The translations under genes were made by a program, and so were the position numbers. Source: a virus. Taken from it: 30,476 nucleotides of DNA. Below the pieces are notes generated by a model. The model was given only the letters and a program-made list of their open reading frames with translations. It did not search any database and was not told the DNA's origin. The stretch's first letter is position 1. Every line of letters begins with the position of its first letter. The DNA is taken from the IMG/VR virus record IMGVR_UViG_3300046463_000479, positions 1 to 30,476 of that record, one strand, 5' to 3'. Positions 6,839 through 14,487 of the stretch are shown here, one piece after another.

Positions 6839-7013
6839 TGGGCCATCCGAGTCTGCTTACCCGAACGTAATCATAGCGCCTATATTCCCCCTGGCCTAGA
6901 TACACGCGAATATTTGCATATCCCTGCTGCGGGAAACTTAAAATCTGCGCCGGGACATCGTCGCCGTCTGCCAGACTATAGATAACCGCATCACCGATTC
7001 CGGGTACACTCAT
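6789..7013 (-). CDS. Hypothetical small beta-rich protein
   Basis: A 74-residue ORF starting MSVPGIGDAVIYSLADGDDV, with a pattern like a small SH3-type barrel (alternating hydrophobics, VPAQIL, IRVYLG) and a polar Asp/Gln-rich tail. GGGAGA lies about 7 nt upstream of ATG. Its 3' end overlaps the ParB-like gene by 50 nt and its start overlaps the upstream gene by 23 nt, a density seen elsewhere in this operon. No family recognised; the long overlap lowers confidence. Confidence 0.55.
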   Translation of the reverse strand: MSVPGIGDAVIYSLADGDDVPAQILSFPQQGYANIRVYLGQGEYRRYDYVRVSRLGWPNGEECDQDQDQGFGAA

Positions 7014-7191
7014 CGAGGCTCTCCCTTAATAGCTTGCGTAAGTGAGCGCGCTCCCTGCGCTTTTGCATGGGCGTGCGATAGTGCGGGCAGATATGCCCGC
7101 TCATGGTCTTGGGGAATTGCTCAAGCTGTTTGAACACGTAGGCGAGCGATTCCGCCTGCTTACCATCGGTCATATTACGAACGTTGCTCAT
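6991..7191 (-). CDS. Hypothetical small basic protein
   Basis: A 66-residue ORF starting MSNVRNMTDGKQAESLAYVF, helical and Arg/Lys-rich towards the C-terminus (KRRERAHLRKLLRESL), with one Cys/His cluster (GHICPHYRTP). GAGGTATTTGA precedes the ATG. It overlaps both neighbours by about 20 nt. No family recognised. Confidence 0.55.
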   Translation of the reverse strand: MSNVRNMTDGKQAESLAYVFKQLEQFPKTMSGHICPHYRTPMQKRRERAHLRKLLRESLDECTRNR

Positions 7192-7576
7192 TCAAATACC
7201 TCATACCGGCAGCGGTGATCCAATGAACCTGCTGAGAAGCACCCTTGCTCCACTTGCGCCTTACAGGATGCCCGTTAGCGCCGTCCCTATACTCAAGAAA
7301 CCCGAAGTCGTGCAGCGGCGCGAAACGCGGGCCGATGCTATCGACATTCCCGATAGTAGGATCATCGCGGAGCAAATAATCCCACACCTCGCCTTTAGTC
7401 GATCCGCTTTCTCTGCGGCTTGGTAGCCCACAACACTTGAGAACCTTCAGTTGCAGGGCATCGCACTTGACCAGCCTCGCTGCATCGTGGCTTGTCTGCG
7501 GATCACTACTGCGCGCTAGCGCACGCGCCGGATAGTTGAATAGCGTCTCGCCTAGCGAATCTTTCATCCCGCCCAT
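7175..7576 (-). CDS. Winged-helix DNA-binding-like protein
   Basis: A 133-residue protein. Residues about 25-110 read SSDPQTSHDAARLV, then a helix, then KGEVWDYLLRDDPTIGNVDS and a wing-like LHDFGFLEYRDG. This is the layout of small phage winged-helix proteins. The ATG at 7576 makes a TGATG junction with the upstream stop; a GTG at 7579 would make a 4-nt overlap and is an alternative. The upstream GGAGG serves either. Probably a regulator or replication accessory of the early operon; no operator target is visible. Confidence 0.65.
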   Translation of the reverse strand: MGGMKDSLGETLFNYPARALARSSDPQTSHDAARLVKCDALQLKVLKCCGLPSRRESGSTKGEVWDYLLRDDPTIGNVDSIGPRFAPLHDFGFLEYRDGANGHPVRRKWSKGASQQVHWITAAGMRYLNEQRS

Positions 7577-8208
7577 CACACGCCCCCTCCATTGCTAGCT
7601 TTAGCTTCCTGCTCTCGCTTGCCGTAGTAAGCCCGTAGCTCGGCATCACTTGGTGACTTCCACCCGCCGACCTTTGCACCGTGGGTATTTAAGCGAACGA
7701 AGATATAGAGCGCCACCCAAATGCCCGGTCTGTTGTTTGCATCCTCCATGTAATCGCGCGTATCGGCCTCGTCAGTTTCCGACCACGCCCTAACAATCGC
7801 ATACTGCGGCGCTTCAGCGTGGACGAAGACGTTACACCGGCATCCTGGGTAACTGTCTCGCGCTGGTATCGCTAACTTTGCCTTGCGCGATTGATGTGCC
7901 GCCTTAGCGACACGATCGCGATGCAGCGTTTCTTCGTCAAACGCCTCGCTTATCTCTTGCAGAGTCGGCGGCCACTTATAGCGTAACTGTAAGCAGTTCC
8001 AGTTGCGAACGTCCGTTAGATGCTCCACGACCGCAATATCATACTTCTCGAATAGCACCGCGCATTGTAGCGCGAACCCGTCAGAGTCGGCGAACTGATC
8101 TATCCTGTATCCCGAGCAAAGAGCCTTGCCCGCTCTCGCTATTCTCACCTGCTTCGACAGCCCTTGATAGCTTGTCCCATGCCTCGAAGATTCCGACTTT
8201 CCGACCAT
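7576..8208 (-). CDS. Hypothetical phage early protein
   Basis: A 210-residue protein when started at the ATG at 8208, which has GGAGG 6 nt upstream; a longer in-frame start at 8232 has no such site. Middle sequences (FALQCAVLFEKYDIAVVEHL, LRYKWPPTLQEISEAFDEE) resemble a recurring phage early-protein pattern whose function I do not know. The first 128 nt overlap the 3' end of the replication-protein gene in another frame, an unusually long overlap. Either both ends are real or this protein starts further in. Confidence 0.6.
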   Translation of the reverse strand: MVGKSESSRHGTSYQGLSKQVRIARAGKALCSGYRIDQFADSDGFALQCAVLFEKYDIAVVEHLTDVRNWNCLQLRYKWPPTLQEISEAFDEETLHRDRVAKAAHQSRKAKLAIPARDSYPGCRCNVFVHAEAPQYAIVRAWSETDEADTRDYMEDANNRPGIWVALYIFVRLNTHGAKVGGWKSPSDAELRAYYGKREQEAKASNGGGV

Positions 8209-8875
8209 TATAGCCTCCGTTGCGTTGACCATTGCGGTAGGCGAACTGCGCCGCCCGATCTACCCACGTTCGCCACGTCGCGTGCAGATCGGCAATCATC
8301 GTACCCTTGCTCTGGTGATAATTCCGGCAGGCGCTTGCCATGCGCTCGACCTCGCCATGACCATGACCGGCCCGATGTGCATAGGCCCGGTCCTGTTCGT
8401 CTGGATACCAATCAGCAGGCATAGGATGGCGAGTTTTACGACGACGCCCTACTGTGACTCTTTCTGAATCTTCCTTACTTGGTAGACTCTTCTTAGAGTC
8501 AGAGTCTAAGAAAGAGTCTATATAGGTCGTGTTCAGGGGTTTTAATTCCGGCTCTATAGTTTTCAACGGGTTAGCACCGTCGCCGGTTAACTGGCCGAGA
8601 TTCCGGCGCTTTTCTTTTTGAAGCCGTTTCTGGCTAACTTTCTCGTCCCGTTCGATCAGTAGCGCGCGAATGGTCGGTGCTATCTTACGCCAGCGATCCA
8701 ACGTCATTCTGGTAGCGTGGGAAAGGTAGCGGTCGTCCCCCGCGAGCCATCCATCCGCTGATCGCCACATAGCAATTAGTAAAAGCAAATAGGCCCCGTT
8801 CTCTGTAGTCGTCAGGTGCCCGGTATCGGCTAGGTAGGCATCGGTGTCGAGGCACAACTTGCTAAGTACGGCCAT
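8081..8875 (-). CDS. DUF1376-type phage replication protein
   Basis: A 264-residue protein. Residues about 8-75 fit the DUF1376 pattern (DTDAYLADTGHLTTTENGAY, then LLLLIAMWRSADGWLAGDD). A basic, low-complexity middle follows, then a second domain ADWYPDEQDRAYAHRAG...NYHQSKGTM...TWRTWVDRA, which is typical of phage replisome-organiser-type proteins that bind the origin or help load the helicase. GGGAG lies 6-7 nt before the ATG, and the methyltransferase stop is 3 nt upstream. Proteins of this type often carry the origin within their own gene, but no iterons were recognised here. The last 40 codons overlap the next gene. Confidence 0.75.
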   Translation of the reverse strand: MAVLSKLCLDTDAYLADTGHLTTTENGAYLLLLIAMWRSADGWLAGDDRYLSHATRMTLDRWRKIAPTIRALLIERDEKVSQKRLQKEKRRNLGQLTGDGANPLKTIEPELKPLNTTYIDSFLDSDSKKSLPSKEDSERVTVGRRRKTRHPMPADWYPDEQDRAYAHRAGHGHGEVERMASACRNYHQSKGTMIADLHATWRTWVDRAAQFAYRNGQRNGGYNGRKVGIFEAWDKLSRAVEAGENSESGQGSLLGIQDRSVRRL

Positions 8876-8878
8876 AAG

Positions 8879-9454
8879 CTACTCCCATGAAATACGATTG
8901 ATTATCGTCGAGCCTTCATGCTCGGCATCCCAAACAAACCATGCATAAGCGGTAGAGCTAGGAGCGCGCGGGCCGGTCCAGCCGTCGCGGTGCATCATCG
9001 GCAGCCGATTGCGAAAGACGTGAACGCGAGATAGCGCGCCTTCTAAAATATCGCTGCGCCCGGTAGCTTCGAGGAACGCCAACCGCAGCAGCATCACTAC
9101 CTTTGGGCAGAGCGTTAGCGCGTGGCGCACAAATTCGTTGGCAAGCTTAAACGGCGGGTTAGTAATAATTGCGCTGCAATGCGGTGGCGCTCGTGTCTCC
9201 ATAAGAAAATCGACGCCGCCTTCGTCGGGGGTAAAACCGCCGTAAGTAACGAGGTCGGTTGACCAGACACCAAACCCGGCTTGCCGTAGAACGTAGGAGA
9301 TTGCGCCGCGACCACACGCTGGTTCCCAAATATTTAGCGGGAACGTCTCGACCTGCAGCAAGGCGCGGGTAGCTTCGGGCGGCGTCTCGTACAGATCGTC
9401 CTTACGATCCGCTAAGACGTGATGACCGGCTTGTACCGATTGTTTGTTTGACAC
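8879..9454 (-). CDS. DNA adenine methyltransferase-like protein
   Basis: A 191-residue protein when started at the GTG at 9454; a TTG at 9511 would add 19 residues but overlap the RusA gene. It has an SAM-binding motif I-like EPACGRG at 44-50, DLYETPPEATRALL at the N-terminus as in phage Dam-like enzymes, and a catalytic NPPF at 99-102. These point to an amino-methyltransferase, most likely N6-adenine. No restriction partner is seen. It may protect phage DNA, or act with the ParB-like cassette downstream in the same operon. It is short, and no target-recognition domain is evident. Confidence 0.78.
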   Translation of the reverse strand: MSNKQSVQAGHHVLADRKDDLYETPPEATRALLQVETFPLNIWEPACGRGAISYVLRQAGFGVWSTDLVTYGGFTPDEGGVDFLMETRAPPHCSAIITNPPFKLANEFVRHALTLCPKVVMLLRLAFLEATGRSDILEGALSRVHVFRNRLPMMHRDGWTGPRAPSSTAYAWFVWDAEHEGSTIINRISWE

Positions 9455-9479
9455 TGCGCAGACCCCGAAAAGAATCGCG

Positions 9480-9926
9480 CTATAATAAGCCCGGTAATAG
9501 GGTGGACTCAAGTTCTGCTACTATCACCTGCAATGTCGGTGTTTGTCCGTAAACTTTTCGGAAGCGTGAGGCGACGACTTGCGAATCATCGCGCCATACG
9601 ACCCCCTTGATCGCGTCCGCAACCATCTTCTCTATATTATCAAAATCAGGTTTGGTTACTGGATAGAGATAGCCGGTCAGTGCGTTGTTGCGTTTCTTAA
9701 TCGGCCAGCTTTTCGGCACCGGGAACGTCGCGGTTATCAACAACTCTACCGGGCCACCAAACAACCCTATGTGTCCCATCGCGTCCTTAGCTACCGCCCG
9801 TAGTTCTTTTTCGTAGGCGCGCGTCGGCGCTGGCGTATATCCCCAGGTTTTACCGCCGTGACTTACAATTTGTGCGCGAGCCTTGCCGCGCGGCTTTCCG
9901 TCCAAGCTGAAGGATACGGAGGTCAA
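9480..9926 (-). CDS. rusA: RusA-family Holliday junction resolvase
   Basis: A 148-residue protein, normal size for RusA. The N-terminus has the strand FSLDGKPRGKARAQI, and the active-site block KPDFDNIEKMVADAIKG (92-108) plus VVWRDDSQV gives acidic residues at 94, 96, 104 and 113-114. The enzyme cleaves Holliday junctions formed in phage replication and recombination, complementing the RecE/RecT genes on the other strand. The start is TTG at 9926, whose TTGA overlaps the stop of the upstream RHH-like gene; this unusual start is supported by the overlap and the alignment of the first beta strand. Confidence 0.92.
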   Translation of the reverse strand: MTSVSFSLDGKPRGKARAQIVSHGGKTWGYTPAPTRAYEKELRAVAKDAMGHIGLFGGPVELLITATFPVPKSWPIKKRNNALTGYLYPVTKPDFDNIEKMVADAIKGVVWRDDSQVVASRFRKVYGQTPTLQVIVAELESTLLPGLL

Positions 9927-10093
9927 TGCAGCGCCGCGCTATGCGTAGACTCGTCATCGAGCATGATATGAAAGAGCAGACTAGCGGCGACATCGCCGGG
10001 TTTCATACCCATGCGCGCCGCCAGCTTGAGCAGCCATTCGGCGGTGCGCTCATCGAGTTCTACGAGGTCAGTATTGGTGTCACGATTTTTCAT
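9923..10093 (-). CDS. Small ribbon-helix-helix-like protein
   Basis: A 56-residue ORF: a short polar N-terminus, a strand-like TDLVELDE, then two helices TAEWLLKLAARMGM and PGDVAASLLFHIML. That order and length fit a CopG/Arc-type DNA-binding fold, but no specific family is recognised. It sits between the HTH gene and rusA, and its TGA overlaps the rusA TTG start by 4 nt. The opposite-strand ORF here is a shadow. It could co-regulate the early operon. Confidence 0.6.
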   Translation of the reverse strand: MKNRDTNTDLVELDERTAEWLLKLAARMGMKPGDVAASLLFHIMLDDESTHSAALH

Positions 10094-10119
10094 GACGGGC
10101 GGCCTTAAGTGATTCGCGG

Positions 10120-10347
10120 CTAAATGTCAGTCGGCCAAGCCACGTTTTCCGGCCAATATTTGTGAAACGCCATCTCAAGTTCGTCATACTTGCGCAGCGT
10201 GATTGATACTTGTCCCTTTCTAAACTTGGGCAGGAAGTCGCGATGTCCGTATAGCTTGGCGCTTGCTTGTCCTAGAGTAAGCCGCGTTGCCTTACAGTAA
10301 ATTCTGGCAAGGTTTAGTAGGCGCTCGCGTGCTTCGGCTTCGATCAT
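10120..10347 (-). CDS. Small HTH transcriptional regulator
   Basis: A 75-residue protein: helix ARERLLNLARIYCKATRL, then TLGQASAKLYGHRDFLPKFR and GQVSITLRKYDELEMAF. This is the arrangement of the short Cro/CI-like regulators common in alphaproteobacterial phages, where the recognition helix falls around the GHRDF segment. It is the first gene of the leftward operon and directly abuts the divergent control region, so autoregulation and repression of the rightward RecE promoter are likely. Whether it acts as a lysogeny repressor or only a Cro-like switch cannot be told; no integrase is in the window. Confidence 0.7.
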   Translation of the reverse strand: MIEAEARERLLNLARIYCKATRLTLGQASAKLYGHRDFLPKFRKGQVSITLRKYDELEMAFHKYWPENVAWPTDI

Positions 10348-10359
10348 GTGAATTTCTCT

Positions 10360-10388
10360 TTGCGTTCAGCATAAAAAAATACTATAAA
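10360..10388 (+). promoter_or_regulatory. Sigma70-type promoter for the rightward recE-recT operon
   Basis: TTGCGT at 10360-10365 and TATAAA at 10383-10388 are separated by exactly 17 bp. The expected transcription start, near 10395, lies about 29 nt before the recE-like ATG at 10424. Confidence 0.7.
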
Positions 10389-10404
10389 TTAGATTCGTCG
10401 TCAA
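10376..10404 (-). promoter_or_regulatory. Possible sigma70-type promoter for the leftward early operon
   Basis: On the minus strand TTGACG (10404-10399) and TATTTT (10381-10376) are 17 bp apart, reading towards the HTH gene at 10347. It overlaps the rightward promoter, so the two could not be occupied at once. The -10 match is modest. Confidence 0.45.
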
Positions 10405-10414
10405 TCCTACTAGG
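10392..10414. promoter_or_regulatory. Candidate operator with two small palindromes
   Basis: GATT-7nt-AATC at 10392-10406, immediately followed by CCTACTAGG (10406-10414). Both lie over the predicted rightward transcription start and the leftward -35 box, where the adjacent HTH or RHH-like regulator could act. Confidence 0.35.
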
Positions 10415-10423
10415 GGCTGCAAA

Positions 10424-11365
10424 ATGAAACCTGTACGATGGGATGGCACGCTACCAATAAAACGGCCCGGTATTTATGCCGGGGTGCCGATGTCCGTCTA
10501 TCACAGCCAGGATATTTGTCCGGGGCCGAGTATCAGTAGCGGTGGCCTCCGTAGGATGTTCAAGGAATCGCCCGCGCACTTTTTTGCTAAGTGGGATGGC
10601 AACCCGAACCGTAAGCCGGAAGAAACGCCGCGCCACTTCATCTTAGGACAAGCCCTCCATCATTTGCTGCTAGGCGAGCCGGGGTTCGCCAAGTTCTTTG
10701 CTATCCAGCCCGCCGAGTATGAAAACAAAAAGGGTGAGGTAAAGCCGTGGAGCAATAACGCTACTGATTGCAAAGAGTGGCACGAGGCGCGCAAGGCGGA
10801 AGGCCGCAAGGTTTTGTTAGCGAGCGAAGTCGAAGACATACGCGGCATGGCTGAGAGCCTTGGCAGGCACCCTATTATCAAAGCCGGTGCGCTAAACGGT
10901 CAGATAGAACGCTCGATCATCTGGCAAGATAAAGAGACGGGCATTTGGCTCAAGTCTCGACCCGATACCATCCCCGGTGATAGCGCCGACTTTGTTGATC
11001 TGAAGTCAATCTTCAGCGTGCAATATAATGACGTAGTAAAACGCATGGGGGATTCTTCCTACCAGATGCAGGCGGCGTTAGGGCGGCGCGCAGCGCGCGA
11101 AGTTCTCGGCTTACGCGCTATCACATGGTCGTTGGTGTTCGTAGAAAAATCCACGCCCTATTGCGTGCGGGTATTCACGCTAAAGGATAACGACCTTGAT
11201 CGCGGCGAGAAGCAGATACAGGCGGCGATTCATGCCTTTGTGCGATGCCTAAAGTCTAAACACTGGCCGGGGCCGGGGGGGGAGAGCCGCGATGCAGAAT
11301 ATATTGAACTAAGTGAGCGTGAGCAGAAAGCCATAGATGACAAGCTTGCAATGATGGAGAGCTAA
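10424..11365 (+). CDS. RecE-like PD-(D/E)XK exonuclease
   Basis: A 313-residue protein matching the C-terminal nuclease part of RecE / exonuclease VIII. It has GLRRMFKESPAHF near 41-53, FILGQALHHLLL at 72-83 (histidine 80), then the acidic active-site set E162, D181 (SRPD) and D192-L-K194. It would resect double-stranded ends 5' to 3' for the annealing protein encoded 2 nt downstream. AGGGG lies about 8 nt before the ATG. It is the first gene of the rightward operon under the 10360 promoter. The alternative, a generic RecB-like nuclease, is disfavoured by the RecT neighbour. Confidence 0.87.
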   Translation: MKPVRWDGTLPIKRPGIYAGVPMSVYHSQDICPGPSISSGGLRRMFKESPAHFFAKWDGNPNRKPEETPRHFILGQALHHLLLGEPGFAKFFAIQPAEYENKKGEVKPWSNNATDCKEWHEARKAEGRKVLLASEVEDIRGMAESLGRHPIIKAGALNGQIERSIIWQDKETGIWLKSRPDTIPGDSADFVDLKSIFSVQYNDVVKRMGDSSYQMQAALGRRAAREVLGLRAITWSLVFVEKSTPYCVRVFTLKDNDLDRGEKQIQAAIHAFVRCLKSKHWPGPGGESRDAEYIELSEREQKAIDDKLAMMES

Positions 11366-11367
11366 CT

Positions 11368-12456
11368 ATGAGCGACCTAGAATATATGCCGAGCAACCAA
11401 CAACAGAAGCCGATGACCAAGCGAGACTTGGCAACCTTCGGCATGGAAGCGCTGGATAAGACCCGCGCGGGACAAGTAGCCGTAACGCGCGCCGCTGGCG
11501 GCGTTTCGTTTGCTAGCGCGCTTGAGGTAATGGAGTTCGCAAAGCTAATGGCCGTTGCCGACAAAGCGGTGCCGAGGCATTTACGAAACAATGCCGGTGC
11601 CTGTCTGCGTATCGTCTTCCAGGCAGTCGAGTGGCAGATGTCACCGTGGGCGGTCGCGGACAAAAGCTACGAAGTAAACGACCGCATCGCCTATGAGAGC
11701 CAACTAATTCATGCCGTGATCGAAGCCCGCGCGCCGCTGCGCGAGCGGTTGATATGCGAGTACGCTGGCGAGGGGGCCGAGCGCGAATGTCGAGTAGTCG
11801 GCAAATTCCTTGACGGTACGGAGCGCGATTACACGACGCCGCAAATAGGAAAGATACGGGTCAAGAATAGCCCGCTCTGGAAAGACGACCCGGACCAGCA
11901 GCTATTCTATGCGGGCAGTCGTAGTTGGGCGCGCAAGTGGTGTCCTGATGTTCTGATGGGACTCTATACCAAAGACGAACTAGCACGCGATCCTACCTTG
12001 GGCCGTGACGAGTCCGAACTGCCGGGGCCGGGGCTACATGCGCGGCTCGTTAGCGGCAACGTAGATCGAGAGGAAGGACATAGGGAGGGCTATGTTGAAA
12101 CAGAACTTGGACCTGAAAAAGATAACGCAAGTGTGGATGACGCAGAACCACGGGGTGATGATACTACTGCCCCGGCGACTAGCACTGTTCGCAAGGGCAA
12201 GCGTAGCAGAAAAACTAAGCCAGTCGAAGCTATCGCGCCGTCGCCCTCGCTCAAAGCCGAAGATATAAAGAACGCAAAGCAGTGGGCAATCTATTGCGCG
12301 GCATGGCTAAGGGAATCTATCAGCGCTGACGATATTCGCAAGCGATGGGATGCAGAGCGCAAGCTGCGTAACAACGCTGGCGTTACCGCCGACGAGCGAG
12401 TGCCGGTGCAGAACTACATGGTAGATCGCTGCAAGGAATTGGGAGAACCCCAATGA
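11368..12456 (+). CDS. recT: RecT-family single-strand annealing protein
   Basis: A 362-residue protein. Residues about 50-205 contain the RecT signature blocks: AGACLRIVFQAVEWQMSPW, IAYESQLIHAVIEARAPL, SPLWKDDPDQQLFYAGSR and the CPDVLMGLYTKDEL end. The C-terminal 140 residues are variable, with a Lys/Arg-rich stretch (RKGKRSRKTKP) and a last helical segment like other long alphaproteobacterial phage RecT proteins. It pairs with the RecE-like nuclease for recombination-dependent replication. GGAGAG precedes the ATG. The stop overlaps the next gene by ATGA. Confidence 0.92.
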   Translation: MSDLEYMPSNQQQKPMTKRDLATFGMEALDKTRAGQVAVTRAAGGVSFASALEVMEFAKLMAVADKAVPRHLRNNAGACLRIVFQAVEWQMSPWAVADKSYEVNDRIAYESQLIHAVIEARAPLRERLICEYAGEGAERECRVVGKFLDGTERDYTTPQIGKIRVKNSPLWKDDPDQQLFYAGSRSWARKWCPDVLMGLYTKDELARDPTLGRDESELPGPGLHARLVSGNVDREEGHREGYVETELGPEKDNASVDDAEPRGDDTTAPATSTVRKGKRSRKTKPVEAIAPSPSLKAEDIKNAKQWAIYCAAWLRESISADDIRKRWDAERKLRNNAGVTADERVPVQNYMVDRCKELGEPQ

Positions 12457-13157
12457 AGAAGGACAGGGCAGAGGAAGCATACGCCGCCATGAAGACAATC
12501 GGGCGACCAGTGACCATGCCAGAGTTGGCGGACCATACCAAAATCCCGATTGGGTCAATCGGCGCAGCCCTCAGACGCTTTGTAAAGCATGGCGTCGCTG
12601 CCGAGGTCGGCGTCAAAAAGATGACGAATGGACATCTGGCTAAAACGTTCAAGCTGAACGGCACCCTACTACTGTCAGGGCGCAGCGGCAGGCAACTTTC
12701 CATCACGCTAGATGATGTCCGCCAAAACCGGCATCTTAATCGAAGTCAATTAAGAGTGAAATTCAATGCTCGTAATTGGCGGACAGTCGATCTAGCCGTT
12801 TGTTTGGTCAGCTTGTTAGAGAACCCGTACCTATCAAATGAACAGCGTTCTGTCGTTGCTGAATCAGAGCAACGATTCAAGATAGGCCAAGTTGAAAGGG
12901 CGAGGAAGCTGATAGACCCGATCCGGCGCAAGGCTTGGGGTAATAGCAAACAGTACGGTTCGCCCGAACATCTTGCAAATCGCCGACGTGTTGATCTTGA
13001 AAAGCCAATCGACGTTATATGCGTGGTGGCCGACAGGCTCTCCACCATAGAGGTTCCGCTGCTAGGGGAGGCCGACAGGGTTGCCTTCGCGCATCGGATT
13101 AACGACGCCTGTAAGCAGTTGATACAACTGCGGCGGCGTATCAATAGAGGAGGATGA
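12453..13157 (+). CDS. Winged-helix N-terminal protein of unknown function
   Basis: A 234-residue protein. Residues about 5-60 (AYAAMKTIGRPVTMPELADH, then IPIGSIGAALRRFVKHG) form a probable winged-helix domain. The rest is helical and basic with no recognised fold. It is translationally coupled to recT (ATGA) and has GGGAGA 6 nt upstream. The position suggests a role with recombination or a regulator of this operon; neither is demonstrated. Confidence 0.65.
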   Translation: MKKDRAEEAYAAMKTIGRPVTMPELADHTKIPIGSIGAALRRFVKHGVAAEVGVKKMTNGHLAKTFKLNGTLLLSGRSGRQLSITLDDVRQNRHLNRSQLRVKFNARNWRTVDLAVCLVSLLENPYLSNEQRSVVAESEQRFKIGQVERARKLIDPIRRKAWGNSKQYGSPEHLANRRRVDLEKPIDVICVVADRLSTIEVPLLGEADRVAFAHRINDACKQLIQLRRRINRGG

Positions 13158-13158
13158 A

Positions 13159-13971
13159 ATGACGACGACTCACTTTCCAGACAAGCAGAAGATCACTTGG
13201 ATTTCGGTCAAATACATCTCGGTGATCTGGCCGAATGCACAGCGACCGTTCCGACCAGAAAAGGCCAAACGGATTGCTGACAATCTCGACCCCGACATGC
13301 TAGGGGAGATTCTTGTGACCAAGCCGAACGGCAAGGGAATCTATCACAACATCGATGGTCAGCACCGCGTTGCCGCCGTCCGCTTGTTGTGGGGACCAGA
13401 TGAGCAGGTGCCGTGCGTGGTCAAGGACGCCGAAGCCGTTGACGAGAAGCGCGCCGCAAAACTATTCGACGGCATCAACAGCACGCAGTCGCGCACACCG
13501 CCGAACCAGCTTGAGACTTTCAGGGTACGGCTAACGGCTGAAGAAGCAGATGAGGTCGAGGTAGACAGGATCGTGCGCTTTTACGGCTTCCGCGTCGGCT
13601 ACAGTGACAAGAGTGGTCGCAATATCAGTGCCTGCGGCACGCTGTTGAGCATTTTGCGTCGGTATAACGCGGACATTCTGAAGGCTACGCTAGTCACTGT
13701 TAGGACGACTTGGGGCTTCGATCCAGCGGCGGTGAACGGCACTATGCTAGCAGGTTACGCAATGTTCTTGCGGGAGTTCGGACACCGTTGCGATCATAAG
13801 CGGCTAATCAGGGTCATGGAGAAGAAATATACTCCTGGCCGTCTGCTCGCCGCCATCAAGGCAATGAAGGAATCCAACTTCGCACCCAACGGACCCGCCG
13901 CCTTAGTAGACATCATCCTGATGAACTATAATCAGCGTTTGGCCGCTGATGCGGTCTTGAAGCGCAAGTGA
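13159..13971 (+). CDS. ParB-like protein of the DUF6551 type
   Basis: A 270-residue protein with a ParB/sulfiredoxin-like N-terminus: WPNAQRPFRPEKAKRIADNL, DPDMLGEILVTKP and IDGQHR at 65-70, then KLFDGINSTQSRTPP. The C-terminal half is helical. This is the third ParB-fold protein in the window and is clearly different from the other two. GAGGAGGATGAA precedes the ATG. It is coupled to the next gene by a GTGA overlap. In phages this family often precedes an HNH-like gene, as here; its activity is not known. Confidence 0.75.
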   Translation: MTTTHFPDKQKITWISVKYISVIWPNAQRPFRPEKAKRIADNLDPDMLGEILVTKPNGKGIYHNIDGQHRVAAVRLLWGPDEQVPCVVKDAEAVDEKRAAKLFDGINSTQSRTPPNQLETFRVRLTAEEADEVEVDRIVRFYGFRVGYSDKSGRNISACGTLLSILRRYNADILKATLVTVRTTWGFDPAAVNGTMLAGYAMFLREFGHRCDHKRLIRVMEKKYTPGRLLAAIKAMKESNFAPNGPAALVDIILMNYNQRLAADAVLKRK

Positions 13972-14483
13972 AACTCCCTCGACCATACATACCGCTCCGC
14001 GTCCGAGTTGTGGTCGCGGAGCGGAAAGCTACGGCGGCAGGGGTTTATCCCCGCGCCAGTATTTCAACGTGGCCCTACGGGGCGCAGCTACGAGAACTAC
14101 TTTATGTTCTATTTGGTGATGAAAAAGTTGAACTGCACCACCGGCCTGCACTCTGCAATCGGCAGCGATCAGCCACGGTGAAGGGAATCGTTTATGATCC
14201 GCCAGCAAACGATCCTGATTATCTAGTCTATCTGCCCGCCGATGAACACGACATCGAAACTCGCGTGCGCGGACAGCACGGACAGCACAGCGACCTAGCT
14301 CTAGCGCGGAAGCGCAAACGGGCTGAGAAAAAAGCAAACAAACAACGAATTAAGGCAGTCGGTTATTTTCTCGCATGGAAGCGACGGCAGCAGCAAAAAG
14401 CAAAGCGCTTGAAAACTCATTGGCCTAAACGTAAATTGCGCTCTGCAAACAGATGGCCGAAGAAAAAGCTAAGAGGAGATTGA
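13968..14483 (+). CDS. Probable HNH-like phage protein
   Basis: A 171-residue very basic protein. The segment VELHHRPALCNR (about 55-66), the YDPPANDPDYLVYLP block and the EHDIETRVRG segment followed by HSD resemble a phage family annotated as HNH endonuclease, where an LDHxPAL motif supplies the first metal/catalytic residues. The C-terminal 70 residues are almost entirely Lys/Arg/Gln and may bind nucleic acid or be disordered. The GTG start overlaps the DUF6551 stop by 4 nt. Some catalytic positions look diverged, so nuclease activity is uncertain. Confidence 0.6.
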   Translation: MKLPRPYIPLRVRVVVAERKATAAGVYPRASISTWPYGAQLRELLYVLFGDEKVELHHRPALCNRQRSATVKGIVYDPPANDPDYLVYLPADEHDIETRVRGQHGQHSDLALARKRKRAEKKANKQRIKAVGYFLAWKRRQQQKAKRLKTHWPKRKLRSANRWPKKKLRGD

Positions 14484-14487
14484 CGCG

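Noticed and set aside
9926-10108. 60-codon plus-strand ORF
   Set aside because: Antisense to the 56-aa RHH-like gene, whose stop overlaps the rusA start in an operon-like arrangement.
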